Below are positions 45,288-56,235 of a stretch of 64,000 nt of DNA, piece after piece; within the stretch, counting starts at the first letter, position 1, and every line of letters begins with the position of its first letter. The notes under the pieces were generated by a model, which was not told the origin of the DNA, searched no databases, and saw nothing but the letters and a program-made list of their open reading frames with translations. A program made the translations under genes and the position numbers. Origin of the DNA: Ahaetulla prasina (Eukaryota > Chordata > Lepidosauria > Squamata > Colubridae); assembly GCF_028640845.1 (NCBI RefSeq), contig NC_080540.1, positions 231,783,794 through 231,847,793 of the forward strand, read 5' to 3'.

Positions 45288-46124
45288 TCACCTCCTAGTT
45301 TTGGATCTCAGAACTCTGGGTTCAGCCTGACCCAACTCCAGGGCCGCAACAGCGGCAGCCGCCTCCGCCCCATGGTCTATAACCTCCCCTTCTTCAATTC
45401 CTGGGTCATCTAATTCCAGGAGGGCTTTGTGTTCCTCCACGTAGGCCGCAGCCTCCGCAATTGTACTAATTTTTTTCGTAATGCCCTCCCGGAAAATCAT
45501 CAATCCCTCTGGCATCAGCCATCTGAAGCCCACTCCCTTCTGGTACAAATTGCTTGACAAAAGTAATATTTCTTTCTCATTTCACGTACCTGTCTGGGAA
45601 TCTGCCTCAGAATGGCTATCTCCTGCCCCTATAAGTCAGTGCCCCACTCCTATGTTTTCTAAGAATTTCATCTCTCGCCTCTTTTCACAAATTTGACATG
45701 AACCTCTCTAGGAACTGCATGCGTGCGTGCATATTGTGAATTAACTCTATAAACTCGATCCACATCCCAATTCATAAAATCAACACCTCTCCCAAGAAAT
45801 TCTCCCAACAGTTTAGTCACAACGTCTCTCAAGTCTTCTTGGTCCAGTTCTTCCAAATTTTGAAACCTAAGGAAATAAGACATTTTATCCATCTGTAGTC
45901 CAAGCACAGCATTGCTTGTCGCCTCCTCTTTTCTCCACTGCCCGCATCTCACCCTCCAGACCTTCCACTTTCTGCTTATTTTCTGCTGAGACTTGTTGAG
46001 TATCCTTTAAATCCTTTTGGATAGTCACAATTTCTGCTCTTATTTCATCCAGTTTCTTGTCCATATTAGATAACTTTTCCAAAATTCTCCATTTCTCCAG
46101 CAGTTGGTCTCTGACCTTTGCCAT
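45288..46124 (-). pseudogene. L1-type ORF1 protein, frameshifted
   Basis: The order matches L1 ORF1p. A coiled coil comes first: MAKVRDQLLEKWRILEKLSN, then DKKLDEIRAEIVTIQKDLKD and KQKVEGLEGEMRAVEKR. The RNA-recognition region follows: MSYFLRFQNLEE, WDVDRVYRVNSQYAR and PREVHVKFVKR. The C-terminal domain ends it: GFRWLMPEGLMIF, then an acidic Ala-rich tail. About 279 codons in all. Frameshifts near 45930 and around 45590-45670 break the frame into three pieces, but no large part is missing. ORF1p binds element RNA as a trimer; this copy cannot make an intact one. Confidence 0.8.
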
Positions 46125-46832
46125 TTAAAAAAAAAATTTTCAAAGTCCTCAGGCAAGCACAGTATCCTTATAATTTCCTCCGGATCCACCAGGGGCACTC
46201 ACAGGAGCAACGAGTCCAGAGTACAGTTAGTCAACCAGGAAGTCAAGGGAAGTGATGTCATCAAGATTCTCATAGTGAAGGCGGAAGCTGGACGCCACCA
46301 TTGTTCTCAGAGGAGGGGGGCCTCAAACCTCCCTCCTAAATTTCTCCATCACCTCTTCTCTCCAGAGCTCCACAAAACCGTAATCTTGTTATTTTAAGTT
46401 CTCCTCTCTCCAAAGTGATTCGCTCTTCCAGTCGCAGGGGAGAAAACCCCCGCACTCCAGGTACTCCACCACGCTTTGCCGATATCCCCTTCCCTTCTTC
46501 ATTCCTCAATTCTTCTCCGTTCCCTGTTCACCACCAGGCTGCTGCAATTATAAATCCAAAGCCCCGGTGTCACTGGGCACAGCGGCCTAGGCGACGACCA
46601 AAATAATGGCCGCGGCCTGTGGCCTCCGAACCCCGCCGAGCCTAGGACGCGCCAGCATCGGTCCCCCCAGTCCTATATATCGGCTGGGAGACCCCTGGCG
46701 AGCCGTCCGTGCGGCAGGTGTCCTTTTCGGAACACCTGGCCCCTGAGGGCCTCGGCGGCGGCCGGATTCGGACACTGGAGGCAGGAGAAGCCTTCCAGAC
46801 GTCCGTTGCCACCGGATACCGGAAGTCGTCTC
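46125..46832 (-). promoter_or_regulatory. GC-rich 5' UTR of the L1-like element
   Basis: CpG-rich. On the element strand it starts ggagacgacttccggta (ETS-like CTTCCGG) and contains GGCCATTATTTTGG, a good YY1-type site, near 46608-46595. Both are common in LINE promoters; activity is inferred only. Confidence 0.45.
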
Positions 46833-46848
46833 CATAAAATACATGCTT

Positions 46849-47915
46849 GACAAAAATAAAATAATAAAAAATAAAATAAATAAATAAATGAAATCTAGAT
46901 GTTCAGCAATTACCAAGTTATTTCTTGAAAATCTGGCAGTACACGGGCATCGAAAACACTTATTGCACCTTTCCGGTTCTTGCTTTAGGTTTTTACTTGC
47001 TCCAATATTGATCACATTTTTGCAGCTTGTAAAGCCATTTCTTCACTTAATTTCTCCCCTTTACAGTAGACCAGTTTTACATTCACTATGATAGTAAGCA
47101 CACTTGCAACGGACAATCTATAGAAACAGCAGTGCATTAGCAATTGCAAAAGGTCGCTTTCACTGGAACAGCTTAGTACATCCTTTGATGGTACCTTTAA
47201 CAGGCCAAATAACATCATCTGCCTATCCCGCGTCCTTGAGGAGGAGTCAATAGGTGGATAAAAATGCCAAATCCAGTCTGAACATCTGACTGACTGTGCA
47301 ATGAACCATAATAATTGACAAAATCACCATCGGTCAATTGCAAAAGGCAGTTTTACTTGAAATAGTTTTCATCCTGCAACAGTATGTTTAACACCATCAG
47401 ACGACGACAGCTGCCTATCCCAGCTCCTTGATAAAGAGTCAATAGGTGGATAAAAATGCCAAACTCAGTCTGAACATCTGGCTGGCTACCCAAGCAACTA
47501 GAATAACAGCTGTTACTTTTCCTTTTTCCTTTTTATTTCTTCTGTTCATTGTCTTCTCTCTTTGGGGTATGAGTTCATAAATGGTGCTCTCACTAAAGGC
47601 AGGGAGTCATCATCTTAGCATTGCATTTCATACATTCTTTTGATTTCTTGAGCAGGAAGCCTGATGCTGCAGCTGGACACAGGGGCACCCACTTACTCAA
47701 GAGCATATAGTGGTGGGGACTATCCAGAATATATTCCAGCACTCCAGGCTATATTTTTTTTTGTTAGTTTAAAAAAAGAAAGAAAGAAAAGAAAAGCTAG
47801 CAGAGAGAGCCATTAGCAAATAACAAAAGCAAAGCCAAAGCAATAGTTAAAAGCAAGGGGTGGGGAGTTGGAAATGCAACTTATTTTATCTTATCTTTTC
47901 TCCTTTCAATCCAGA
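46849..47915 (+). mobile_element. R4/Dong-like LINE tail (unit 2)
   Basis: Near-identical to 41509-42569. Visible differences include c/g at 46952, c at 47229, homopolymer length near 47753 and an extra GAAAA near 47790. Confidence 0.6.
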
Positions 47916-49888
47916 TGCTTCAGGGCATAAGCTGATTGCCAGCTGAGGCACTGAAAAAAAAAATCCCCATTGTATAGTACTACATAATTAGATGAATTGT
48001 GGGGGGTTGTAGGATTTGTCTGGAATAGCCAGCCTTAGCCACTGACACAGACGGGAGGAGGATGCTGGATTAGATGCATCATTAGTTTGGCCAGGCTGTG
48101 TCCTCCATGGTAGAGATTGTGAATAACAAGGTACCACTGGGCATGTCGGAGTAATTAACAAGGTTCGGTTTTGTCTGTCAAGCTGGCTTTATCTTAACTT
48201 ACCAACTAAGTAACAGTATAAATGAACTGGGGCTTTGCCTGCAATTTAACCATCAATATTACAGGTCTGTCTCGCTGTATATTAAAAAAGGAAGAGCAAT
48301 ATACAATTATTTTCTGAAAACCTTGGTTTTGGGGTGTACATCTGTGCATGTATGTGCATATTTCTCTTCATCTAAGACACAAATGCAGAGAAAGTACAAG
48401 GACTCCAGAGTTGGTTCTCATTAGCCAGACTGGGAGAAGGGCATTTTCAAATTTAACTTCTCCTTCTCCAGGAAACTCAACCACAAACAAATCCTGTCTG
48501 ATGATCATTGGTTCTGAAGATGATGAGAATCATTACTCAACAATTCCCGTCTAAAGAGCATTAAACTGGGAAAAGTATAAGATTGCAGCCCTCCCTCAAA
48601 CAACCTCGTTTCTGTCTGAAAGTTTTGGTGGCTTCTCAACTTCCTGCCTGCGCTACATCTCTTGCAAAAAATAGTACTTTAATTGAGGTATCTTCTCTGC
48701 CACCGATGCCCCCTTCTGCCTTCCAAAAGGACAGAAGGACAGCTCACTTCTGAAGGGCTTAGCAGTCTAGGTGACCTCCAGGCCATTCTGCCCCAATTTG
48801 CTACCCTCTACATACTCTGGAATTACAACTTCCATTAATTCCCACTTAACTTGACTGAGTTCTGTACGCACCTTGAAGAGCAGGTTGTAGAAAAATTGCC
48901 TTCTGTGCTCGAGTCTAGTAATGTAACATTTGGCCCCCTGAACTCTAATGCTTTCTTGTCAGAGCTGGAACAATACTTTTATGGAATGGCCTCTGCAGGA
49001 AGGGACTTGGAGAGAATAGGATTTGTTGAACGGAGAGGAAAGTTGTGCAAACTGGTTGGAGGACTTTCTGAGGTGAAAAGCCGTGAGTGAAGATCACTGG
49101 AAAGTTCAGGGAACAGGATCCTCTATTTAAGAGCTGGATCTGAGCTTTTCTTAAGGAAAAACCTGTCACGGTTTTATTTCAAGAGTCTACCAATGGCTGA
49201 TTGATACATTTCAATTGACTTTTAGATGTCTCTGATCCGCCATAATACAGTAAAACTTTTAAAATAATGGTGTTAGGTCCAGGAATCAGACTCTGAAGAA
49301 GTTGCTCTATCTAAATCAGTGGAATGTCAACCTTAGGAAATACCAAGCCAGGAAACATTTAGAATAGAATAGAATGCTCCTGTTAAAAGCAAAAGTACTA
49401 AGCCAAGGTTCTTTTTTAAAATTACATTCCTTTCCTCATCTGCTGTCATCTATTCAGGCTTGACTAAATCACTTAGCAACTGAGCGTATGAAACCTGAAA
49501 TGAGACAAATGGAAAGGGAGGAAGAGCTGAAGGTGAGGTCAAAAAAGTCAAGATGATGGCCATGAAGATGTAGTCAAAGCTCTCTCTAGTTTTTAAGTGA
49601 GTTCCATATGAAAACTGTGAAACTTACAATTTGTATCATCGTGGCTATTAACTTGATATTTTTTTTTTAGCTTACCCTGCAGATGCTCCTAGAATAGATG
49701 CTGTGAAGGAAATATCAGGGGACGCTTGAAAACAATTTCCTAAAATACCTTGCAAATACATAGCAGTGGACAAATCAAGATAGAACCATCTCAATCCCTT
49801 TCCAGAATCTATACCTCCTCCTTATCAGCAATGCCCATGTGAAGAAAAAAAAAAGCACCAGATAAAAGCTGAATTCATTCAACTGATT
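47916..49888. other. Mostly featureless 2 kb
   Basis: No gene supported. The 79-codon frame at 48851-49090 has no family resemblance. An isolated agaatagaatagaatg at 49362-49377 may be a remnant of an AATAG-tailed LINE. Confidence 0.4.
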
Positions 49889-50028
49889 TCTTAAATTACG
49901 GTTGTCAAACTCGATTGCTTCATGTGACATATCGCAACATTTTTTGCCTTTGCGGAGCCGGGGTGGGCGTGGCCTGCACATGATGCATCCGGCCCACAGG
50001 CCACCAACTTAACATCCCTGTCTTAAAC
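49889..50028. mobile_element. hAT miniature element, 124 bp
   Basis: Body 49897-50020 shares ttgtcaaactcgattg and catgtgacatat with element B at 13987. Target duplication tcttaaat / tcttaaac (7 of 8). Confidence 0.7.
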
Positions 50029-51043
50029 AATACTGTTGTTGGAAGCTTCACACAATTATAAAATACGTTTTGACTGGTTACTTGAAGCTCAGCAAGCAGG
50101 CGATCTGCTGAATACTCAAGACAGACAAGGAAGCATGAAGCTTTGCAGAACATTAAGGATTTTTGAAATGACAAATTGGATAACTATTGAGAGGCGATTC
50201 TCAAACCATGAAATGAAATGCCAAATCAAAAGCTTGCATCTACAAAAGGAAACGTGCTTCTCTTTTCCCCCCAGTAAAAATGGAAAATTGTGGGGTTTTT
50301 TCACTTTCTCTTTATTCCCATATATCTTGGGAGGCATTGTAAGGGCAACAGTGATGATCTTTATACACTGAATCTCCAAATGTAGTTGGGCATCAATGCT
50401 GCCTATTGGTAAATAACATAAAAAATGTAGAAATTCCATATAATTTCCTTGAGTTTTAACTAAGTAGACTAGTGATGAAGAAGTGTTGCGTTTTATTATA
50501 TGAAGATTAATATTCATTTTCTCTGCCTACAGTTGACAGGAGAGAAGATACAATTGGATCAAATGCAGATTTGGCATAGGTGCATGTCCTGAAAAAGAAC
50601 ATTCAGCAACTTTCCAGACCACACTATTTAAATGTGAAAAGTAACCTTCTGTAAAAGTCTAAAATCAGCATATTTCTTTGCTCAGCCAAAGGGCAACAGT
50701 TCTTTTCTAAATTCATTTTGTTGTATTTAAAATGCAAATGATTTTCCAGAGTGAAAGAATAAAATCTTATGTTAGAAGCAGATTTTTCTCCTCATTTTTC
50801 CTCTTAGTATGCAGGAATTATAGCATTCTACCTTTTCCGTCCAAACTCTCTGCAGGTATTTCTGGAGGTAGCTAATTCCACATCTTTTACTATAATGAAG
50901 AAGCAGCACACATTTATAATTCCACCTTTAGTAATGTAATGTGTGCATGATTGTGTATATACCTATCTGTATTTTGATTTAAAAGTGGGATTAAAACTGT
51001 AATCCAACCTCCTGTCATAAAAGATAACTATACATATGCAACC
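50029..51043. other. No recognised feature
   Basis: AT-rich DNA; the antisense pair of frames at 50036-50517 shows no protein signature. Confidence 0.45.
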
Positions 51044-51610
51044 CAAAGGTGCTTCTTCAAGAGGCAACTGGACTTTCTTGTTTTTCTTTGAAGACATTTT
51101 GCTTCTCATAAAAGAAACAAAACAACCACTTTATAAATGCATGGCACAATATAAGAGAACAAAACCCATCAGGAGATGATTCAGCAGTCCATCTACATTT
51201 AAAAGACAAAAGCCACTCTATTGAAGACAGCAAAGTCCACATTTTGGATAGAGAGGACCACTGGTCAAAGAGGCCATCTATGTCAAATTGAACTGCCCTC
51301 TCTCAACAGAGGAATACAACATCATCTACCTCCAAATGTCCAGTCCTTTCAACAGTTCCAAGAAGGCTCCACACCCATCGGCACTAATCAGGTGACTCTG
51401 AGGACACAGATAAACCTCCAAGTGGCCTCAATGACTCTCTAAAAGAATGCAAATGACCAGTTGTCTGTATATATCCTTCCATTCCCCACCATCCAGTTAG
51501 AGCTGAAGGAGCTTCTTGGATGAGGAGCAAAATGGCTTCAAAGAAAAACAAGGAAGTCCAGTTGCCTCTTGAAAAGCACCTTTGGAACAACCATGATCTG
51601 GATGACTGAG
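51044..51610 (+). mobile_element. Penelope-like element relic (iv) with inverted ends
   Basis: The plus strand at about 51140-51330 reads like the C-terminus of a Penelope polyprotein after its GIY-YIG endonuclease: LKDKSHSIEDSKVHILDRED at 51199-51258, then a PSLNRG-like ELPSLNRGIQHHL. The outer 65 bp (51044-51109 and 51522-51583) are inverted repeats of each other containing caactggact and tttctttgaag. Terminal sequence ends ccatgatctggatgactgag. The terminal core has decayed (GATGA...AAAATG), so no ribozyme core survives. Confidence 0.65.
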
Positions 51611-51650
51611 ACATAGATATCTATACATATGCAAATGCCCAAAGAATGGA

Positions 51651-51704
<54 letters not shown>
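51651..51704. repeat. (TACATA)n microsatellite
   Basis: About nine hexamers directly after the Penelope relic. Confidence 0.9.
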
Positions 51705-51705
<1 letters not shown>

Positions 51706-51726
51706 ATACATACAAACATACATACA

Positions 51727-51977
51727 TACACTGGTACCTTAGTACTCAACTGCTTTGAAACTCACCAGATTTGGTACCCAACACATTTTGACATGAAAAT
51801 TTTGTCCAAGTATTCATTGTTTGTTTAATATTGAACACACAAGCTAGAATGTTTCAGTGTTGACTATCTTGTGACTGTCTTATTCCTTATAGGAAAAAAT
51901 TGTTTGGTGCTCATCATTTTTGATACTCATCGTATCTCCCAAAACCAATTAATGATGAGTCCCAAGGTACCACTGTA
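51727..51977. mobile_element. TIR miniature element, TACACTGGTACC family
   Basis: Ends TACACTGGTACCTTAG and AAGGTACCACTGTA are inverted repeats of about 20 bp with TA at the termini. No coding. Superfamily not assigned; a TA target would fit Tc1/mariner-type elements. Confidence 0.65.
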
Positions 51978-52549
51978 TATGGAAATGCAGCTTTAAAATT
52001 GTTTGGACATTGTGTTGGTCTTTGTTCCTCTTTCCTCTCCACATATCTCTCATTGCAGCTATATTCTTTCTCTCCTTCCTATTAAGGTGTAAACCCACCT
52101 CTGATCACATGTAGTACATGGGAGCAACTACAAGCCCCAAAAGTTCCACCTGTCATGAGCAACAGTGAAAGCTGCTTAAGGTTCCAGTTAAACAAAATTA
52201 CAGAAGCAATATCTCTAAACAAATAAATTTTATACATAAATAGTTTGCTGAATAATATAAACCAAACATATTTTTATTCTTTCTTTCGGTGATGTGCATT
52301 CTAGACAGTATTAATTATGGTTTATCTCTGCATGTTCACATGTATGTTTTCTACTTAGACTTAATAAGCAAAACACATGTTTGTCCTTTTCCTTTCTTTT
52401 GCTTGGTAGGAGACAAAGAAGTCAGAGGAAAAAGGAGACCACTGCAATGGTCTTGTTACCAAGCCCTTTGCAACTAAAGGAGAGAAAGGCAGCAAGAAAA
52501 TGTGATAGATGTTCACAATAATAAAATGGCAAGAAAAACATAACGCTAG
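51978..52549. other. No recognised feature
   Basis: Spacer DNA, nothing supported. Confidence 0.4.
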
Positions 52550-52927
52550 TCCTTCAGCCAGTAGGGTACAGTCTGGAGGTAGGAGACCAAAGCCTAGTCA
52601 GAATTAGTAAAAGACCCTGAATCCACAGTTGGGCTAGCTTATCACGTGGTGAAGTGATATATTTTATGATCTAAAATCATTCTAATTGCTGATGTAAGAG
52701 AAGGACTGGTGGAGCCACAGGAAGGGGTGAAAAGGGGGATCAGCCTAGAATCCCCACAAAGCCACAAATGAGCTAAGTTCAACACACACGCACCTTGACT
52801 GCTGCTGTTGACGCTGATCCTTATCTAACTCTAACCAAGTGTTGAGAAGATTCCTGTACATAGGCTTTTAGTAATAAATCAGTTAAATTGAACCTTCACA
52901 TGTGGACCTGGTCTTTTGTACCCGACA
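52550..52927 (+). mobile_element. Possible solo LTR
   Basis: The right part reads like R-U5 of an LTR: cctgtacataggctttta, AATAAA at 52873-52878, then ggacctggtcttttgtaccc and an ACA end. I cannot define a TG start or a target duplication, so this is tentative. Confidence 0.3.
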
Positions 52928-53039
52928 GCCAACTCATGTCTACCATTACCTGATTGCTCTCTGTCCACCACACTGCTATGTCCAATTTCTTCCTCTATGC
53001 ATAAAACATTAACCACTCTAGTTTCTGACATGGATCAAC

Positions 53040-53170
53040 CTTCTTCAACCCAATGGTCCTTCAAATGTCTGAATTTCAGTTCCCAGAATTCTTCTGCCAA
53101 GAAGAGACATTGCTGGAGAACCTGGGAGTTAAAGTCCATATATTTTGAGGGTGCCAAGCTGGAGGAAATT
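53040..53170. mobile_element. Palindromic hAT-like miniature element, old
   Basis: Contains tttcagttcccagaattctt and gggagttaaagtccatat in inverted order, matching the 11306 family. Confidence 0.55.
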
Positions 53171-54330
53171 TTTCCCTTTATTCCCATGAAATATGGAGTT
53201 AACATGCACATGCTGCATCAAGTCTCATGAAGAGAAAGTTTTTCTGTCATCTCAAGAGCTGCAATAATCAAGAGCCCATTGCTGCTTCGCATTCCCCACA
53301 GAACAGCCCACGGGAGTTGTGTTATCTGGCATATCTTGGCAGTGTCTCACTCCAGGGCATTCTTGGTAGTGTGGCTCCCACTGGGCTATTCAGCTTGCAA
53401 CTCGGCTACGACTTAAAGCAGTGACAGTTCTTCTTTTTTTTTTTCAAGCCAGAAAGATTTTGAAATTTTTTGCTGTCTTATGTAACATGCTAACTTCCCT
53501 CCTCCCATCACACAGTGTTTCTGCTGTTATTGTTCTTGTTTTCCCATCAACCAAAGATAGCAGAAAAAATAAGGGGCTGTTTCCCCACTCCCCCAACATT
53601 ATCTGGCAAATAATCTGTCTACATCAGGATTGTCGATTTGTCTCCACATATACTATCCTTTGATATTTCTAAATAAAGCACATATTTATAAAGACTCAAA
53701 GTCTACCCAGCTTTACAGAGAGGAGGCTCAACTCATTGTATTGGCTCTTAAAGTTCTAATTTCTTCAAGAATGAAGACCTTCTTATTGGTGTGCAATGGT
53801 TTATTAGAATTAGTTGATTGCTTTTACTTAGCAATCATGGAATATGTAATTTTTCACAGCCGTCTAGCAAAAAGCAAAAGCAAGTTGAGAGATAGCTATT
53901 CTTCTCAGTTACAAACAGCACAGTGGCATATATTGTGTACTGCTAGGATTTATATACACAATGAAGTATATTGTGAGTGTAATGGATTAAAGGAAAAAGT
54001 ATTCCTTTCCATAAGGAGAGTTGTATGTTATCCTCCAGAGTGATTTGAGCAGCAAGGTATACTAAATTAAATCATATGACTGATGGGAAGAAATGTACTT
54101 AGTTTCCATTTGAATATGAACTAATCTAAGGCTGCATATTTAAACTAATATATCATAGCATTATGGAATGTTAGAATTGGAAATATTTTGGTCTAATCTG
54201 CTGCAACATGAAAGAAAAGCAATTAAACTATCAATGAAAGGTAATCATGAATTATCCAGAGATGGAAAACCCATGGTTTTCACAGGTAGACTAATCGAAG
54301 CTTAAATATTCATTGTTCTATTAATCAGGA
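53171..54330. other. No recognised feature
   Basis: About 1.2 kb. The 137-codon frame at 53630-54043 lacks any recognisable domain, and the DNA around it is AT-rich without splice or promoter evidence. Confidence 0.4.
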
Positions 54331-54331
54331 A

Positions 54332-54405
<74 letters not shown>

Positions 54406-54454
54406 CAACAATAACAACAATAATAACAATAATAATAACAACAACAACAACAAC

Positions 54455-54511
<57 letters not shown>
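54331..54511. repeat. Long (AAT)n array with AAC interruptions
   Basis: About 60 trinucleotides, with a central block where AAC units replace AAT. It lies beside an R4/Dong-like LINE, whose family tails are TAA repeats, so it may have been seeded by an adjacent copy. Confidence 0.95.
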
Positions 54512-54513
<2 letters not shown>

Positions 54514-55258
54514 TAATAAAAAATAATTCAGAAGTGGTGAAGAAGATCTTAAAGATCTTAAACATCAGAAAAGTAAAGAAGATCTTAAAGTCCAAACTCT
54601 GTGGAGGAATACCATCAAGGCAATTAATACCTGGGCAATTCCATTTATTCCAACAGCTGGAATAGTGGACTGAACTCAAGCAAAACTTGATAGGAAGACC
54701 AGATAAATAATGACAATGAAACATGCCCTTCCTCCACAATAGCAGAGCCAGACTCTATTTACCAAGGAAAATGGGTGGGCGTAAAATGATTTAAGTACAC
54801 CAAACAGTTGAAGAAGAAAAAAGGGCATTTGAAGAATATCTGAAAGATAGTGAAGAGGATGTAGAGAAGCTAATGTGTTATTAAAGTTTACTGAATACCA
54901 AAGAGTCCAAACTCTTGTAAAAAAAGACCAAATGAAGAACAGAAAAGACACATGGCAATGCAAGGTATTACATGGATAGTACATTAAAAAAAACAAAAAA
55001 ACAGGCAATGCAAGTAGCAACAAGACTCGGCAATGACTAAGAGCAGGAAAGTTGAAGAAGATAAAAGGCCTAATTCTGGCTGCACAAGACCAAGCCTTAA
55101 GAATAAAGCCAGAATTGAGAAGATATTCATAGACAGAAAAATGCCACCTTTGCAAAGAAGCTGAAGAAGCAGTTGACCACTTAGTTTGCTGCTCTCAAGA
55201 AGATGCACAGATTGACTACAAACAACAGCCTAATAAAGTAGCAACCAGGATGAATCAG

Positions 55259-55467
55259 AATAGCAATAGCACTTAGACTTATATAGCACTTCATAGTGTT
55301 TTACAGCATTCTCTGAGCTTTTTACAGAAGCAGCATATTGCCCCTAACAATCTGGGTTCTTATTTATTGACCTCAGAAGGATGAAGGCTAAGTCAACCTT
55401 GAGCCAGTCAGGATCAAACTGCTGTCAGTTGGCAGAGTTAGCCTGCAATACTGCATTCTAACCATTT
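55259..55467 (-). mobile_element. tRNA-derived SINE inserted in the R4-like relic
   Basis: The minus strand begins atggttagaatgcagtattg and continues cagtttgatcctgactgg, giving A- and B-box-like polymerase III elements in tRNA spacing. It ends gtgctattgctattc. This matches a common squamate SINE. Plus-strand ORFs here are not coding. Confidence 0.7.
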
Positions 55468-55756
55468 TGTTGGAATACATTGTTGGAATATTCTTTGTGC
55501 AACAACTACAGCAATATTCAGCCAGTAGATGGCAGTGTTTATAAGTTTGCATCTATGTATATACCCTCTGTCTTTTTGTTCTGAGTAGAGGTTCCTATTT
55601 CCTTTCTATCAGTTAAGCAGTAAAGCACATGGTGACTGTGCACTTTGTTTGTTCTGTAGGGCTATATAAGCAGTATTTCTAACATACTGTGCCACCACGG
55701 CTCTGCAAGAAATAACACTTGTCTGTGAGCAAGAAATGGTAGGATCACAAAATAGA
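55468..55756 (+). mobile_element. Possible LTR fragment
   Basis: TGTTGGAATATTC (55481) resembles an LTR 5' end, and a TATA-like gctatataagca is at 55661-55672. The right limit and target duplication are unclear. It separates the SINE from the remaining R4-like sequence. Confidence 0.3.
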
Positions 55757-56235
55757 CAAAATAATAGAAAATGAAGAAGCTAAAGTGCTCTGACATTTTA
55801 GTATTCAAATAGACAAGTGCACCTGCCACATAACTTTACAGACTTAATCATTGTTGATACAGAGAAAAAAGTCTTGTTAGTGGATATTGCATTACCTGGA
55901 AACAGCAGAAGAGAAGAGAAGCAACTGCAGAAACCCACAAAATATAAAAACTTGCAAATAGAAGTAGAACAACAGTGACAAAAGAAAGCAAAGATAGTAC
56001 CAATAGTAATATTCATCTTGGGTGATATCTCCAAACATCTGGAGCATCATTTGAACACCATTGTACTGACAAAATCACCAGCAGTCAATTGCAAAAGGCA
56101 GTTTTAGTTTGAACAGCTTACATCCTATGACAATACAATTAATATTGCTAAATGACAATATATGCATAGTCCAGTGTTTGGGAAGGGCTTGAAAAATGGA
56201 TAAAAATGCCAAATCCAGTATGACCAAACATAATA

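Larger units (their letters stand above)
45017..46848 (-). mobile_element. ORF1-only L1-like element, 1,800 bp, with 16-bp target duplication
   Basis: Body 45033-46832, flanked by cataaaatacatgctt at 45017-45032 and 46833-46848. Minus strand order: GC-rich 5' UTR (46832-46125), ORF1 (46124-45288), 3' UTR (45287-45033) with AATAAA at 45053-45048 about 15 bp before the end. There is no trace of ORF2. Unit 1 has the unoccupied target at 41493-41508. There is no poly(A) tail, which is unusual for L1, so the enzyme that moved it is open. Confidence 0.85.
43187..47915 (+). repeat. Duplicated segment, unit 2
   Basis: Counterpart of unit 1, enlarged by an 1,800-bp insertion (45033-46832) and an internal tandem triplication (44191-44577), and reduced by loss of about 400 bp of RT replaced by a small element end (44578-44660). 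The flank after 47915 (tgcttcagggcataagctg) is probably the original right flank of unit 1. Confidence 0.9.
54540..56235 (+). mobile_element. R4/Dong-type LINE relic with REL-endonuclease tail
   Basis: Coding remnants in order on the plus strand: post-RT region (NTWAIP-like, RLYLPRKMGGR near 54750), an IKPELRRYS stretch, a CCHC-type finger CHLCKEAEEAVDHLVC (from 55142), then after two insertions a restriction-like endonuclease segment (VVDIALPGNSR-like, near 55870-55910), and the C-terminal NCKRQ segment at 56085-56110. That order is typical of R2/R4-class LINEs, whose endonuclease follows the RT. Multiple stops and frameshifts; inactive. Confidence 0.6.

Noticed and set aside
41509..47915. 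Possible satellite or CRISPR-like array from the repeated blocks
   Set aside because: Only two large units plus internal mobile elements; no short regular direct repeats with spacers, and the genome is vertebrate.
48851..49090. 79-codon ORF with plausible amino-acid composition
   Set aside because: No motif, no neighbouring exon-like sequence and no conservation evidence available.
51522..51550. Fifth hammerhead core in the 51-kb Penelope relic
   Set aside because: The expected CUGANGA reads as GGATGAG and GAAAC as AAAAT; too degraded to call.
54302..54739. 145-codon minus-strand ORF with long Ile run
   Set aside because: Product of the (AAT)n array read as ATT; the flanking parts are the R4-like relic in antisense.
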